Below are positions 10,474 to 23,514 of a DNA stretch of 64,000 nucleotides, piece by piece (within the stretch, counting starts at the first letter, position 1; every line of letters begins with the position of its first letter). Origin of the DNA: Auanema rhodensis (taxonomy: Eukaryota > Nematoda > Chromadorea > Rhabditida > Rhabditidae). The notes beneath the pieces were generated by a model. The model was not told where the DNA came from. It did not search any database and saw only the letters and a program-made list of their open reading frames with translations. Both the position numbers and the translations under genes were made by a program. The DNA is taken from NCBI GenBank assembly GCA_964057225.1, contig OZ059895.1, positions 2,542,001-2,606,000 on the forward strand. Direction: 5' to 3'.

Positions 10474-13400
10474 AGAATCTAAAAACAACTACTTTTTGCT
10501 AAATTATTTTGAAATTTTTCGAAAAAATTTTTGTCAAAATGTTTTTGGAAGCAATGTTGAGTGTACATGGAAACTCAACATACACTAATGCATCATTTTT
10601 CAAACGATCATAACTAATTTTTGTATTAAGCGTTTCTCAATGTAGTATAGTGCATTCGATGCGGATTTTTAAGCTGCGTCGATTTGTGTTATCAGATTTG
10701 CGTTAGCTTAAAAATGCACCGAGATATCAACTGATATAAGTTCACACTTATATCCTCGATTTTCACCCTGAAGAATTAATTTTTTCGTTGAATAACATCG
10801 TCCATCGTCTTCGCCTTGAAAAAAAGAATCTAGAAACATCTACTTTTTGCTAAATTATTTTGAAATTTTTCGAAAAAATTTTCGTCAAAATGTTTTTGGA
10901 AGCAATGTTGAGTGTACATGGAAACTCAACATACACTTATGCATCATTTTTCGAACAATCATAACTAATTTTTGTATTAAGCGTTGCTCAATGTAGTATA
11001 GTGCATTCGATGCGGATTTTTAAGCTGGGTCGATCTGTGTTATCAGATTTGCGTTAGCTTAAAAATGCACCGAGATATCAACTGATATAAGTTCACACTT
11101 ATATCCTCGATTTTCACCCTGAAGAATTAATTTTTTCGTTGAATAACATTGTCCATCGTCTTCGCCTTGAAAAAAAGAATCTAAAAACTTCTACTTTTTG
11201 CTAAATTATTTTGAAATTTTTCGAAAAAATTTTTGTCAAAATGTTTTTGGAAGCAATGTTGAGTGTACATGGAAACTCAACATACACTTATGCATCATTT
11301 TTCGAACAATCATAACTAATTTTTGTATTAAGCGTTTCTCAATGTAGTATAGTGCATTCGATGCGGATTTTTAAGCTGGGTCGATCTGTGTTATCAGATT
11401 TGCGCTAGCTTAAAAATGCACCGAGATATCAACTGATATAAGTTCACACTTATATCCTCGATTTTCACCCTGAAGAATTAATTTTTTTGTTGAATAACAT
11501 TGTCCATCGTCTTCGCCTTAAAAAAAAGAATCTAAAAACATCTACTTTTTGCTAAATTATTTTGAAATTTTTCGAAAAAATTTTTGTCAAAATGTTTTTG
11601 GAAGCAATGTTGAGTGTACATGGAAACTCAACATACACTAATGCATCATTTTTCAAACAATCATAACTAATTTTTGTATTAAGCGTTGCTCAATGTAGTA
11701 TAGTGCATTCGATGCGGATTTTTAAGCTGGGTCGATCTGTGTTATCAGATTTGCGCTAGCTTAAAAATGCACCGAGATATCAACTGATATAAGTTCACAC
11801 TTATATCCTCGATTTTCACCCTGAAGAATTAATTTTTTCGTTGAATAACATTGTCCATCGTCTTCGCCTTGAAAAAAAGAATCTAAAAACATCTACTTTT
11901 TGCTAAATTATTTTGAAATTTTTCGAAAAAATTTTTGTCAAAATGTTTTTGGAAGCAATGTTGAGTGTACATGGAAACTCAACATACACTAATGCATCAT
12001 TTTTCAAACAATCATAACTAATTTTTGTATTAAGCGTTTCTCAATGTAGTATAGTGCATTCGATGCGGATTTTTAAGCTGCGTCGATTTGTGTTATCAGA
12101 TTTGCGCTAGCTTAAAAATGCACCGAGATATCAACTGATATAAGTTCACACTTATATCCTCGATTTTCACCCTGAAGAATTAATTTTTTCGTTGAATAAC
12201 ATTGTCCATCGTCTTCGCCTTGAAAAAAAGAATCTAAAAACAACTACTTTTTGCTAAATTATTTTGAAATTTTTCGAAAAAATTTTTGTCAAAATGTTTT
12301 TGGAAGCAATGTTGAGTGTACATGGAAACTCAACATACACTAATGCATCATTTTTCAAACGATCATAACTAATTTTTGTATTAAGCGTTTCTCAATGTAG
12401 TATAGTGCATTCGATGCGGATTTTTAAGCTGCGTCGATTTGTGTTATCAGATTTGCGTTAGCTTAAAAATGCACCGAGATATCAACTGATATAAGTTCAC
12501 ACTTATATCCTCGATTTTCACCCTGAAGAATTAATTTTTTCGTTGAATAACATCGTCCATCGTCTTCGCCTTGAAAAAAAGAATCTAGAAACATCTACTT
12601 TTTGCTAAATTATTTTGAAATTTTTCGAAAAAATTTTCGTCAAAATGTTTTTGGAAGCAATGTTGAGTGTACATGGAAACTCAACATACACTTATGCATC
12701 ATTTTTCGAACAATCATAACTAATTTTTGTATTAAGCGTTGCTCAATGTAGTATAGTGCATTCGATGCGGATTTTTAAGCTGGGTCGATCTGTGTTATCA
12801 GATTTGCGTTAGCTTAAAAATGCACCGAGATATCAACTGATATAAGTTCACACTTATATCCTCGATTTTCACCCTGAAGAATTAATTTTTTCGTTGAATA
12901 ACATTGTCCATCGTCTTCGCCTTGAAAAAAAGAATCTAAAAACTTCTACTTTTTGCTAAATTATTTTGAAATTTTTCGAAAAAATTTTTGTCAAAATGTT
13001 TTTGGAAGCAATGTTGAGTGTACATGGAAACTCAACATACACTTATGCATCATTTTTCGAACAATCATAACTAATTTTTGTATTAAGCGTTTCTCAATGT
13101 AGTATAGTGCATTCGATGCGGATTTTTAAGCTGGGTCGATCTGTGTTATCAGATTTGCGCTAGCTTAAAAATGCACCGAGATATCAACTGATATAAGTTC
13201 ACACTTATATCCTCGATTTTCACCCTGAAGAATTAATTTTTTTGTTGAATAACATTGTCCATCGTCTTCGCCTTAAAAAAAAGAATCTAAAAACATCTAC
13301 TTTTTGCTAAATTATTTTGAAATTTTTCGAAAAAATTTTTGTCAAAATGTTTTTGGAAGCAATGTTGAGTGTACATGGAAACTCAACATACACTAATGCA

Positions 13401-14742
13401 TCATTTTTCAAACAATCATAACTAATTTTTGTATTAAGCGTTTCTCAATGTAGTATAGTGCATTCGATGCGGATTTTTAAGCTGCGTCGATTTGTGTTAT
13501 CAGATTTGCGCTAGCTTAAAAATGCACCGAGATATCAACTGATATAAGTTCACACTTATATCCTCGATTTTCACCCTGAAGAATTAATTTTTTCGTTGAA
13601 TAACATTGTCCATCGTCTTCGCCTTGAAAAAAAGAATCTAAAAACAACTACTTTTTGCTAAATTATTTTGAAATTTTTCGAAAAAATTTTTGTCAAAATG
13701 TTTTTGGAAGCAATGTTGAGTGTACATGGAAACTCAACATACACTAATGCATCATTTTTCAAACGATCATAACTAATTTTTGTATTAAGCGTTTCTCAAT
13801 GTAGTATAGTGCATTCGATGCGGATTTTTAAGCTGCGTCGATTTGTGTTATCAGATTTGCGTTAGCTTAAAAATGCACCGAGATATCAACTGATATAAGT
13901 TCACACTTATATCCTCGATTTTCACCCTGAAGAATTAATTTTTTCGTTGAATAACATCGTCCATCGTCTTCGCCTTGAAAAAAAGAATCTAGAAACATCT
14001 ACTTTTTGCTAAATTATTTTGAAATTTTTCGAAAAAATTTTCGTCAAAATGTTTTTGGAAGCAATGTTGAGTGTACATGGAAACTCAACATACACTTATG
14101 CATCATTTTTCGAACAATCATAACTAATTTTTGTATTAAGCGTTGCTCAATGTAGTATAGTGCATTCGATGCGGATTTTTAAGCTGGGTCGATCTGTGTT
14201 ATCAGATTTGCGTTAGCTTAAAAATGCACCGAGATATCAACTGATATAAGTTCACACTTATATCCTCGATTTTCACCCTGAAGAATTAATTTTTTCGTTG
14301 AATAACATTGTCCATCGTCTTCGCCTTGAAAAAAAGAATCTAAAAACTTCTACTTTTTGCTAAATTATTTTGAAATTTTTCGAAAAAATTTTTGTCAAAA
14401 TGTTTTTGGAAGCAATGTTGAGTGTACATGGAAACTCAACATACACTTATGCATCATTTTTCGAACAATCATAACTAATTTTTGTATTAAGCGTTTCTCA
14501 ATGTAGTATAGTGCATTCGATGCGGATTTTTAAGCTGGGTCGATCTGTGTTATCAGATTTGCGCTAGCTTAAAAATGCACCGAGATATCAACTGATATAA
14601 GTTCACACTTATATCCTCGATTTTCACCCTGAAGAATTAATTTTTTTGTTGAATAACATTGTCCATCGTCTTCGCCTTAAAAAAAAGAATCTAAAAACAT
14701 CTACTTTTTGCTAAATTATTTTGAAATTTTTCGAAAAAAATT
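9829..14742. repeat. 5-mer higher-order repeat d-e-a-b-c, third copy shortened to a 4-mer
   Basis: Five marked monomer types follow in order. d: GTTGCTC with GGG. e: GTTTCTC, GCG and CAACTAC. a: GCGTTAGC, ACATCGTCC, TCTAGAAAC and TTTTCGTC. b: GTTGCTC, GCGTTAGC and CTTCTAC. c: T7 and CCTTAAAAAA. The order d-e-a-b-c occupies 9829-11583 and 11584-13338 (shift 1755 bp). It is followed by e-a-b-c at 13339-14742 (shift 1404 bp) without d. Loss or gain of exactly one monomer is the signature of unequal exchange between out-of-register copies. The first d and e also belong to the end of the preceding 12-mer block. Confidence 0.9.
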
Positions 14743-16145
14743 TTGTCAAAATGTTTTTGGAAGCAATGTTGAGTGTACATGGAAACTCAACATACACTTA
14801 TGCATCATTTTTCGAACAATCATAACTAATTTTTGTATTAAGCGTTGCTCAATGTAGTATAGTGCATTCGATGCGGATTTTTAAGCTGGGTCGATCTGTG
14901 TTATCAGATTTGCGCTAGCTTAAAAATGCACCGAGATACCAACTGATATAAGTTCACACTTATATCCTCGATTTTCACCCTGAAGAATCAATTTTTTGGT
15001 TGAATAACATTGTCCATCGTCTTCGCCTTGAAAAAAGAAATCTAAAAACATCTACTTTTTGCTAAATTATTTTGAAATTTTTCGAAAAAATTTTTGTCAA
15101 AATGTTTTTGGAAGCAATGTTGAGTGTACATGGAAACTCAACATACACTTATGCATCATTTTTCAAACAATCATAACTAATTTTTGTATTAAGCGTTTCT
15201 CAATGTAGTATAGTGCATTCGATGCGGATTTTTAAGCTGGGTCGATCTGTGTTATCAGATTTGCGCTAGCTTAAAAATGCACCGAGATATCAACTGATAT
15301 AAGTTCACACTTATATCCTCGATTTTCACCCTGAAGAATTAATTTTTTCGTTGAATAACATTGTCCATCGTTTTCGCCTTGAAAAAAGGAATCTAAAAAC
15401 ATCTACTTTTTGCTAAATTATTTTGAAATTTTTCGAAAAAATTTTTGTCAAAATGTTTTTGGAAGCAATGTTGAGTGCACATGGAAACTCAACATACACT
15501 TATGCATCATTTTTCAAACAATCATAACTAATTTTTGTATTAAGCATTTCTCAATGTAGTATAGTGCATTCGATGCGGATTTTTAAGCTGGGTCGATCTG
15601 TGTTATCAGATTTGCGCTAGCTTAAAAATGCACCGAGATATCAACTGATATAAGTTCACACTTATATCCTCGATTTTCACCCTGAAGAATCAATTTTTTC
15701 GTTGAATAACATTGTCCATCGTCTTCGCCTTGAAAAAAGGAATCTAAAAACATCTACTTTTTGCTAAATTATTTTGAAATTTTTCGAAAAAATTTTTGTC
15801 AAATGTTTTTGGAAGCAATGTTGAGTGTACATGGAAACTCAACATACACTTATGCATCATTTTTCGAACAATCATAACTAATTTTTGTATTAAGCGTTGC
15901 TCAATGTAGTATAGTGCATCCGATGCGGATTTTTAAGCTGGGTCGATCTGTGTTATCAGATTTGCGCTAGCTTAAAAATGCACCGAGATATCAACTGATA
16001 TAAGTTCACACTTATATCCTCGATTTTCACCCTGAAGAATCAATTTTTTCGTTGAATAACATTGTCCATCGTCTTCGCCTTGAAAAAAGGAATCTAAAAA
16101 CATTTACTTTTTGCTAAATTATTTTGAAATTTTTCGAAAAAATTT
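14392..16145. repeat. Block c-to-short-monomer, ancestor or copy of the 21.8-25.3 kb unit
   Basis: The five monomers starting 14392, 14743, 15094, 15445 and 15796 carry in order the T7/CCTTAAAA type, a GATACCA type, a CGTTTTCGCC type, a GTGCACATGG type and a 350-bp type. The same order recurs at 21761 and 23515 (shifts 7369 and 9123 bp). A few bases are private to this copy, for example TTTTTTGGTTG near 14999. It overlaps the end of the preceding 5-mer block because the c monomer belongs to both. Confidence 0.85.
15796..16145. repeat. 350-bp monomer (one A lost), first of six
   Basis: The unit begins TTGTCAAATG instead of TTGTCAAAATG, a one-base loss in an A4 run. Identical losses mark the units starting 16848, 23165, 24919, 27024 and 28427. 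All six are preceded by a monomer carrying GAATCAATT and continue with CTTATG and CGAACAATC, so a single deletion that spread with larger units explains them better than six events. Confidence 0.92.
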
Positions 16146-16847
16146 TTGTCAAAATGTTTTTGGAAGCAATGTTGAGTGTACATGGAAACTCAACATACAC
16201 TTATGCATCATTTTTCGAACAATCATAACTAATTTTTGTATTAAGCGTTTCTCAATGTAGTATAGTGCATCCGATGCGGATTTTTAAGCTGCGTCGATCT
16301 GTGTTATCAGATTTGCGCTAGCTTAAAAATGCACCGAGATATCAACTGATATAAGTTCACACTTATATCCTCGATTTTCACCCTGAAGAATTAATTTTTT
16401 CGTTGAATAACATTGTCCATCGTCTTCGCCTTGAAAAAAGGAATCTAAAAACATCTACTTTTTGCTAAATTATTTTGAAATTTTTCGAAAAAATTTTTGT
16501 CAAAATGTTTTTGGAAGCAATGTTGAGTGTACATGGAAACTCAACATACACTTATGCATCATTTTTCGAACAATCATAACTAATTTTTGTATTAAGCGTT
16601 GCTCAATGTAGTATAGTGCATTCGATGCGGATTTTTAAGCTGGGTCGATCTGTGTTATCAGATTTGCGCTAGCTTAAAAATGCACCGAGATATCAACTGA
16701 TATAAGTTCACACTTATATCCTCGATTTTCACCCTGAAGAATCAATTTTTTCGTTGAATAACATTGTCCATCGTCTTCGCCTTAAAAAAAGGAATCTAAA
16801 AACATCTACTTTTTGCTAAATTATTTTGAAATTTTTCGAAAAAATTT

Positions 16848-17197
16848 TTGTCAAATGTTTTTGGAAGCAATGTTGAGTGTACATGGAAACTCAACATACA
16901 CTTATGCATCATTTTTCGAACAATCATAACTAATTTTTGTATTAAGCGTTGCTCAATGTAGTATAGTGCATCCGATGCGGATTTTTAAGCTGGGTCGATC
17001 TGTGTTATCAGATTTGCGCTAGCTTAAAAATGCACCGAGATATCAACTGATATAAGTTCACACTTATATCCTCGATTTTCACCCTGAAGAATCAATTTTT
17101 TCGTTGAATAACATTGTCCATCGTCTTCGCCTTGAAAAAAGGAATCTAAAAACATTTACTTTTTGCTAAATTATTTTGAAATTTTTCGAAAAAATTT
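16848..17197. repeat. 350-bp monomer, second of six
   Basis: It shares the lost A, GTTGCTC, CATCCGATG and CATTTAC with the unit 1052 bp upstream; the only preceding difference seen is CCTTAAAAAAAGG in the monomer before it. Confidence 0.92.
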
Positions 17198-17548
17198 TTG
17201 TCAAAATGTTTTTGGAAGCAATGTTGAGTGTACATGGAAACTCAACATACACTTATGCATCATTTTTCGAACAATCATAACTAATTTTTGTATTAAGCGT
17301 TTCTCAATGTAGTATAGTGCATCCGATGCGGATTTTTAAGCTGCGTCGATCTGTGTTATCAGATTTGCGCTAGCTTAAAAATGCACCGAGATATCAACTG
17401 ATATAAGTTCACACTTATATCCTCGATTTTCACCCTGAAGAATTAATTTTTTCGTTGAATAACATTGTCCATCGTCTTCGCCTTGAAAAAAGGAATCTAA
17501 AAACATCTACTTTTTGCTAAATTATCTTGAAATTTTTCGAAAAAATTT

Positions 17549-20500
17549 TTGTCAAAATGTTTTTGGAAGCAATGTTGAGTGTACATGGAAACTCAACATA
17601 CACTTATGCATCATTTTTCAAACGATCATAACTAATTTTTGTATTAAGCGTTTCTCAATGTAGTATAGTGCATTCGATGCGGATTTTTAAGCTGCGTCGA
17701 TTTGTGTTATCAGATTTGCGTTAGCTTAAAAATGCACCGAGATATCAACTGATATAAGTTCACACTTATATCCTCGATTTTCACCCTGAAGAATTAATTT
17801 TTTCGTTGAATAACATCGTCCATCGTCTTCGCCTTGAAAAAAAGAATCTAGAAACATCTACTTTTTGCTAAATTATTTTGAAATTTTTCGAAAAAATTTT
17901 CGTCAAAATGTTTTTGGAAGCAATGTTGAGTGTACATGGAAACTCAACATACACTTATGCATCATTTTTCGAACAATCATAACTAATTTTTGTATTAAGC
18001 GTTGCTCAATGTAGTATAGTGCATTCGATGCGGATTTTTAAGCTGGGTCGATCTGTGTTATCAGATTTGCGTTAGCTTAAAAATGCACCGAGATATCAAC
18101 TGATATAAGTTCACACTTATATCCTCGATTTTCACCCTGAAGAATTAATTTTTTCGTTGAATAACATTGTCCATCGTCTTCGCCTTGAAAAAAAGAATCT
18201 AAAAACTTCTACTTTTTGCTAAATTATTTTGAAATTTTTCGAAAAAATTTTTGTCAAAATGTTTTTGGAAGCAATGTTGAGTGTACATGGAAACTCAACA
18301 TACACTAATGCATCATTTTTCAAACGATCATAACTAATTTTTGTATTAAGCGTTTCTCAATGTAGTATAGTGCATTCGATGCGGATTTTTAAGCTGCGTC
18401 GATTTGTGTTATCAGATTTGCGCTAGCTTAAAAATGCACCGAGATATCAACTGATATAAGTTCACACTTATATCCTCGATTTTCACCCTGAAGAATTAAT
18501 TTTTTCGTTGAATAACATTGTCCATCGTCTTTGCCTTGAAAAAAGGAATCTAAAAACATTTACTTTTTGCTAAATTATTTTGAAATTTTTCGAAAAAATT
18601 TTTGTCAAAATGTTTTTGGAAGCAATGTTGAGTGTACATGGAAACTCAACATACACTTATGCATCATTTTTCAAACGATCATAACTAATTTTTGTATTAA
18701 GCGTTTCTCAATGTAGTATAGTGCATTCGATGCGGATTTTTAAGCTGCGTCGATTTGTGTTATCAGATTTGCGTTAGCTTAAAAATGCACCGAGATATCA
18801 ACTGATATAAGTTCACACTTATATCCTCGATTTTCACCCTGAAGAATTAATTTTTTCGTTGAATAACATCGTCCATCGTCTTCGCCTTGAAAAAAAGAAT
18901 CTAGAAACATCTACTTTTTGCTAAATTATTTTGAAATTTTTCGAAAAAATTTTCGTCAAAATGTTTTTGGAAGCAATGTTGAGTGTACATGGAAACTCAA
19001 CATACACTTATGCATCATTTTTCGAACAATCATAACTAATTTTTGTATTAAGCGTTGCTCAATGTAGTATAGTGCATTCGATGCGGATTTTTAAGCTGGG
19101 TCGATCTGTGTTATCAGATTTGCGTTAGCTTAAAAATGCACCGAGATATCAACTGATATAAGTTCACACTTATATCCTCGATTTTCACCCTGAAGAATTA
19201 ATTTTTTCGTTGAATAACATTGTCCATCGTCTTCGCCTTGAAAAAAAGAATCTAAAAACTTCTACTTTTTGCTAAATTATTTTGAAATTTTTCGAAAAAA
19301 TTTTTGTCAAAATGTTTTTGGAAGCAATGTTGAGTGTACATGGAAACTCAACATACACTAATGCATCATTTTTCAAACGATCATAACTAATTTTTGTATT
19401 AAGCGTTTCTCAATGTAGTATAGTGCATTCGATGCGGATTTTTAAGCTGCGTCGATTTGTGTTATCAGATTTGCGCTAGCTTAAAAATGCACCGAGATAT
19501 CAACTGATATAAGTTCACACTTATATCCTCGATTTTCACCCTGAAGAATTAATTTTTTCGTTGAATAACATCGTCCATCGTCTTCGCCTTGAAAAAAAGA
19601 ATCTAGAAACATCTACTTTTTGCTAAATTATTTTGAAATTTTTCGAAAAAATTTTCGTCAAAATGTTTTTGGAAGCAATGTTGAGTGTACATGGAAACTC
19701 AACATACACTTATGCATCATTTTTCGAACAATCATAACTAATTTTTGTATTAAGCGTTGCTCAATGTAGTATAGTGCATTCGATGCGGATTTTTAAGCTG
19801 GGTCGATCTGTGTTATCAGATTTGCGTTAGCTTAAAAATGCACCGAGATATCAACTGATATAAGTTCACACTTATATCCTCGATTTTCACCCTGAAGAAT
19901 TAATTTTTTCGTTGAATAACATTGTCCATCGTCTTCGCCTTGAAAAAAAGAATCTAAAAACTTCTACTTTTTGCTAAATTATTTTGAAATTTTTCGAAAA
20001 AATTTTTGTCAAAATGTTTTTGGAAGCAATGTTGAGTGTACATGGAAACTCAACATACACTAATGCATCATTTTTCAAACGATCATAACTAATTTTTGTA
20101 TTAAGCGTTTCTCAATGTAGTATAGTGCATTCGATGCGGATTTTTAAGCTGCGTCGATTTGTGTTATCAGATTTGCGCTAGCTTAAAAATGCACCGAGAT
20201 ATCAACTGATATAAGTTCACACTTATATCCTCGATTTTCACCCTGAAGAATTAATTTTTTCGTTGAATAACATTGTCCATCGTCTTTGCCTTGAAAAAAG
20301 GAATCTAAAAACATTTACTTTTTGCTAAATTATTTTGAAATTTTTCGAAAAAATTTTTGTCAAAATGTTTTTGGAAGCAATGTTGAGTGTACATGGAAAC
20401 TCAACATACACTTATGCATCATTTTTCAAACGATCATAACTAATTTTTGTATTAAGCGTTTCTCAATGTAGTATAGTGCATTCGATGCGGATTTTTAAGC

Positions 20501-21409
20501 TGCGTCGATTTGTGTTATCAGATTTGCGTTAGCTTAAAAATGCACCGAGATATCAACTGATATAAGTTCACACTTATATCCTCGATTTTCACCCTGAAGA
20601 ATTAATTTTTTCGTTGAATAACATCGTCCATCGTCTTCGCCTTGAAAAAAAGAATCTAGAAACATCTACTTTTTGCTAAATTATTTTGAAATTTTTCGAA
20701 AAAATTTTCGTCAAAATGTTTTTGGAAGCAATGTTGAGTGTACATGGAAACTCAACATACACTTATGCATCATTTTTCGAACAATCATAACTAATTTTTG
20801 TATTAAGCGTTGCTCAATGTAGTATAGTGCATTCGATGCGGATTTTTAAGCTGGGTCGATCTGTGTTATCAGATTTGCGTTAGCTTAAAAATGCACCGAG
20901 ATATCAACTGATATAAGTTCACACTTATATCCTCGATTTTCACCCTGAAGAATTAATTTTTTCGTTGAATAACATTGTCCATCGTCTTCGCCTTGAAAAA
21001 AAGAATCTAAAAACTTCTACTTTTTGCTAAATTATTTTGAAATTTTTCGAAAAAATTTTTGTCAAAATGTTTTTGGAAGCAATGTTGAGTGTACATGGAA
21101 ACTCAACATACACTAATGCATCATTTTTCAAACGATCATAACTAATTTTTGTATTAAGCGTTTCTCAATGTAGTATAGTGCATTCGATGCGGATTTTTAA
21201 GCTGCGTCGATTTGTGTTATCAGATTTGCGCTAGCTTAAAAATGCACCGAGATATCAACTGATATAAGTTCACACTTATATCCTCGATTTTCACCCTGAA
21301 GAATTAATTTTTTCGTTGAATAACATTGTCCATCGTCTTTGCCTTGAAAAAAGGAATCTAAAAACATTTACTTTTTGCTAAATTATTTTGAAATTTTTCG
21401 AAAAAATTT
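17549..21409. repeat. 3-mer (1053-bp) higher-order repeat g-a'-b with one fused copy
   Basis: Monomers run a' (17549), b (17900), g (18251), a' (18602), b (18953), fused g/a (19304), b (19655), g (20006), a' (20357), b (20708), g (21059). Type a' has GCGTTAGC, ACATCGTCC and TCTAGAAAC; b has GTTGCTC with CTTCTAC; g has ACTAATG, CTTTGCC and CATTTAC. Types a' and b are close relatives of a and b in the 9.8-14.7 kb block but now alternate with g, so the same two monomers were recruited into a different multimer. a' here has CTTATG where a had CTAATG. Confidence 0.88.
19304..19654. repeat. Recombinant monomer g/a
   Basis: The left part carries g marks (CTAATG at unit position 57 and GCGCTAGC at 173, base 19476), and the right part carries a marks (ACATCGTCC at position 269, base 19572; TCTAGAAAC; then TTTTCGTC at the junction). 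The switch lies between about 19477 and 19571. It replaces the pair g plus a' expected here, so one monomer length was lost. Unequal crossover within the monomer, or conversion, would give this; a reversion of a single site would not explain both left-hand marks. Confidence 0.75.
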
Positions 21410-21760
21410 TTGTCAAAATGTTTTTGGAAGCAATGTTGAGTGTACATGGAAACTCAACATACACTAATGCATCATTTTCCAAACGATCATAACTAATTTT
21501 TGTATTAAGCGTTTCTCAATGTAGTATAGTGCATTCGATGCGGATTTTTAAGCTGCGTCGATTTGTCTTATCAGATTTGCGCTAGCTTAAAAATGCACCG
21601 AGATATCAACTGATATAAGTTCACACTTATATCCTCGATTTTCACCCTGAAGAATTAATTTTTTCGTTGAATAACATTGTCCATCGTCTTCGCCTTGAAA
21701 AAAGGAATCTAAAAACATCTACTTTTTGCTAAATTATTTTGAAATTTTTCGAAAAAATTT
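21410..21760. repeat. Linker monomer between two multimer families
   Basis: This copy has a private CATTTTCC near 21477, then GTTTCTC, GCG and TTTGTCTT. Its right half matches the right half of the 350-bp unit at 23165-23514, so it probably represents the original left neighbour of the 5-mer that follows. Confidence 0.7.
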
Positions 21761-23164
21761 TTGTCAAAATGTTTTTGGAAGCAATGTTGAGTGTACATGG
21801 AAACTCAACATACACTTATGCATCATTTTTCGAACAATCATAACTAATTTTTGTATTAAGCGTTTCTCAATGTAGTATAGTGCATTCGATGCGGATTTTT
21901 AAGCTGGGTCGATCTGTGTTATCAGATTTGCGCTAGCTTAAAAATGCACCGAGATATCAACTGATATAAGTTCACACTTATATCCTCGATTTTCACCCTG
22001 AAGAATTAATTTTTTTGTTGAATAACATTGTCCATCGTCTTCGCCTTAAAAAAAAGAATCTAAAAACATCTACTTTTTGCTAAATTATTTTGAAATTTTT
22101 CGAAAAAAATTTTGTCAAAATGTTTTTGGAAGCAATGTTGAGTGTACATGGAAACTCAACATACACTTATGCATCATTTTTCGAACAATCATAACTAATT
22201 TTTGTATTAAGCGTTGCTCAATGTAGTATAGTGCATTCGATGCGGATTTTTAAGCTGGGTCGATCTGTGTTATCAGATTTGCGCTAGCTTAAAAATGCAC
22301 CGAGATACCAACTGATATAAGTTCACACTTATATCCTCGATTTTCACCCTGAAGAATCAATTTTTTCGTTGAATAACATTGTCCATCGTCTTCGCCTTGA
22401 AAAAAGGAATCTAAAAACATCTACTTTTTGCTAAATTATTTTGAAATTTTTCGAAAAAATTTTTGTCAAAATGTTTTTGGAAGCAATGTTGAGTGTACAT
22501 GGAAACTCAACATACACTTATGCATCATTTTTCAAACAATCATAACTAATTTTTGTATTAAGCGTTTCTCAATGTAGTATAGTGCATTCGATGCGGATTT
22601 TTAAGCTGGGTCGATCTGTGTTATCAGATTTGCGCTAGCTTAAAAATGCACCGAGATATCAACTGATATAAGTTCACACTTATATCCTCGATTTTCACCC
22701 TGAAGAATTAATTTTTTCGTTGAATAACATTGTCCATCGTTTTCGCCTTGAAAAAAGGAATCTAAAAACATCTACTTTTTGCTAAATTATTTTGAAATTT
22801 TTCGAAAAAATTTTTGTCAAAATGTTTTTGGAAGCAATGTTGAGTGCACATGGAAACTCAACATACACTTATGCATCATTTTTCAAACAATCATAACTAA
22901 TTTTTGTATTAAGCATTTCTCAATGTAGTATAGTGCATTCGATGCGGATTTTTAAGCTGGGTCGATCTGTGTTATCAGATTTGCGCTAGCTTAAAAATGC
23001 ACCGAGATATCAACTGATATAAGTTCACACTTATATCCTCGATTTTCACCCTGAAGAATCAATTTTTTCGTTGAATAACATTGTCCATCGTCTTCGCCTT
23101 GAAAAAAGGAATCTAAAAACATCTACTTTTTGCTAAATTATTTTGAAATTTTTCGAAAAAATTT

Positions 23165-23514
23165 TTGTCAAATGTTTTTGGAAGCAATGTTGAGTGTACA
23201 TGGAAACTCAACATACACTTATGCATCATTTTTCGAACAATCATAACTAATTTTTGTATTAAGCGTTTCTCAATGTAGTATAGTGCATTCGATGCGGATT
23301 TTTAAGCTGCGTCGATTTGTCTTATCAGATTTGCGCTAGCTTAAAAATGCACCGAGATATCAACTGATATAAGTTCACACTTATATCCTCGATTTTCACC
23401 CTGAAGAATTAATTTTTTCGTTGAATAACATTGTCCATCGTCTTCGCCTTGAAAAAAGGAATCTAAAAACATCTACTTTTTGCTAAATTATTTTGAAATT
23501 TTTCGAAAAAATTT
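23165..23514. repeat. 350-bp monomer, third of six, recombinant
   Basis: The left part has the lost A, CTTATG and CGAACAATC like the other short monomers. From unit position 105 on it has GTTTCTC, GCG, GATTTG and TTTGTCTT like the linker monomer at 21410. The switch lies between about 23240 and 23267. This is the junction that closed the 5-mer into a tandem duplication. Confidence 0.75.

Larger units (their letters stand above)
15796..17548. repeat. 3-mer (1052-bp) repeat with a short monomer
   Basis: The monomers starting 15796 (350 bp), 16146 and 16497 are followed by 16848 (350 bp) and 17198, which repeat the first two at a shift of 1052 bp (3 x 351 minus 1). Shared marks are the lost A near the unit start, CATCCGATG in place of CATTCGATG, and CATTTAC. 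The third member of the second copy is replaced at 17549 by an unrelated type, so the repeat is broken after five monomers. The last monomer has a private TTATCTTG near 17524. Confidence 0.85.
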
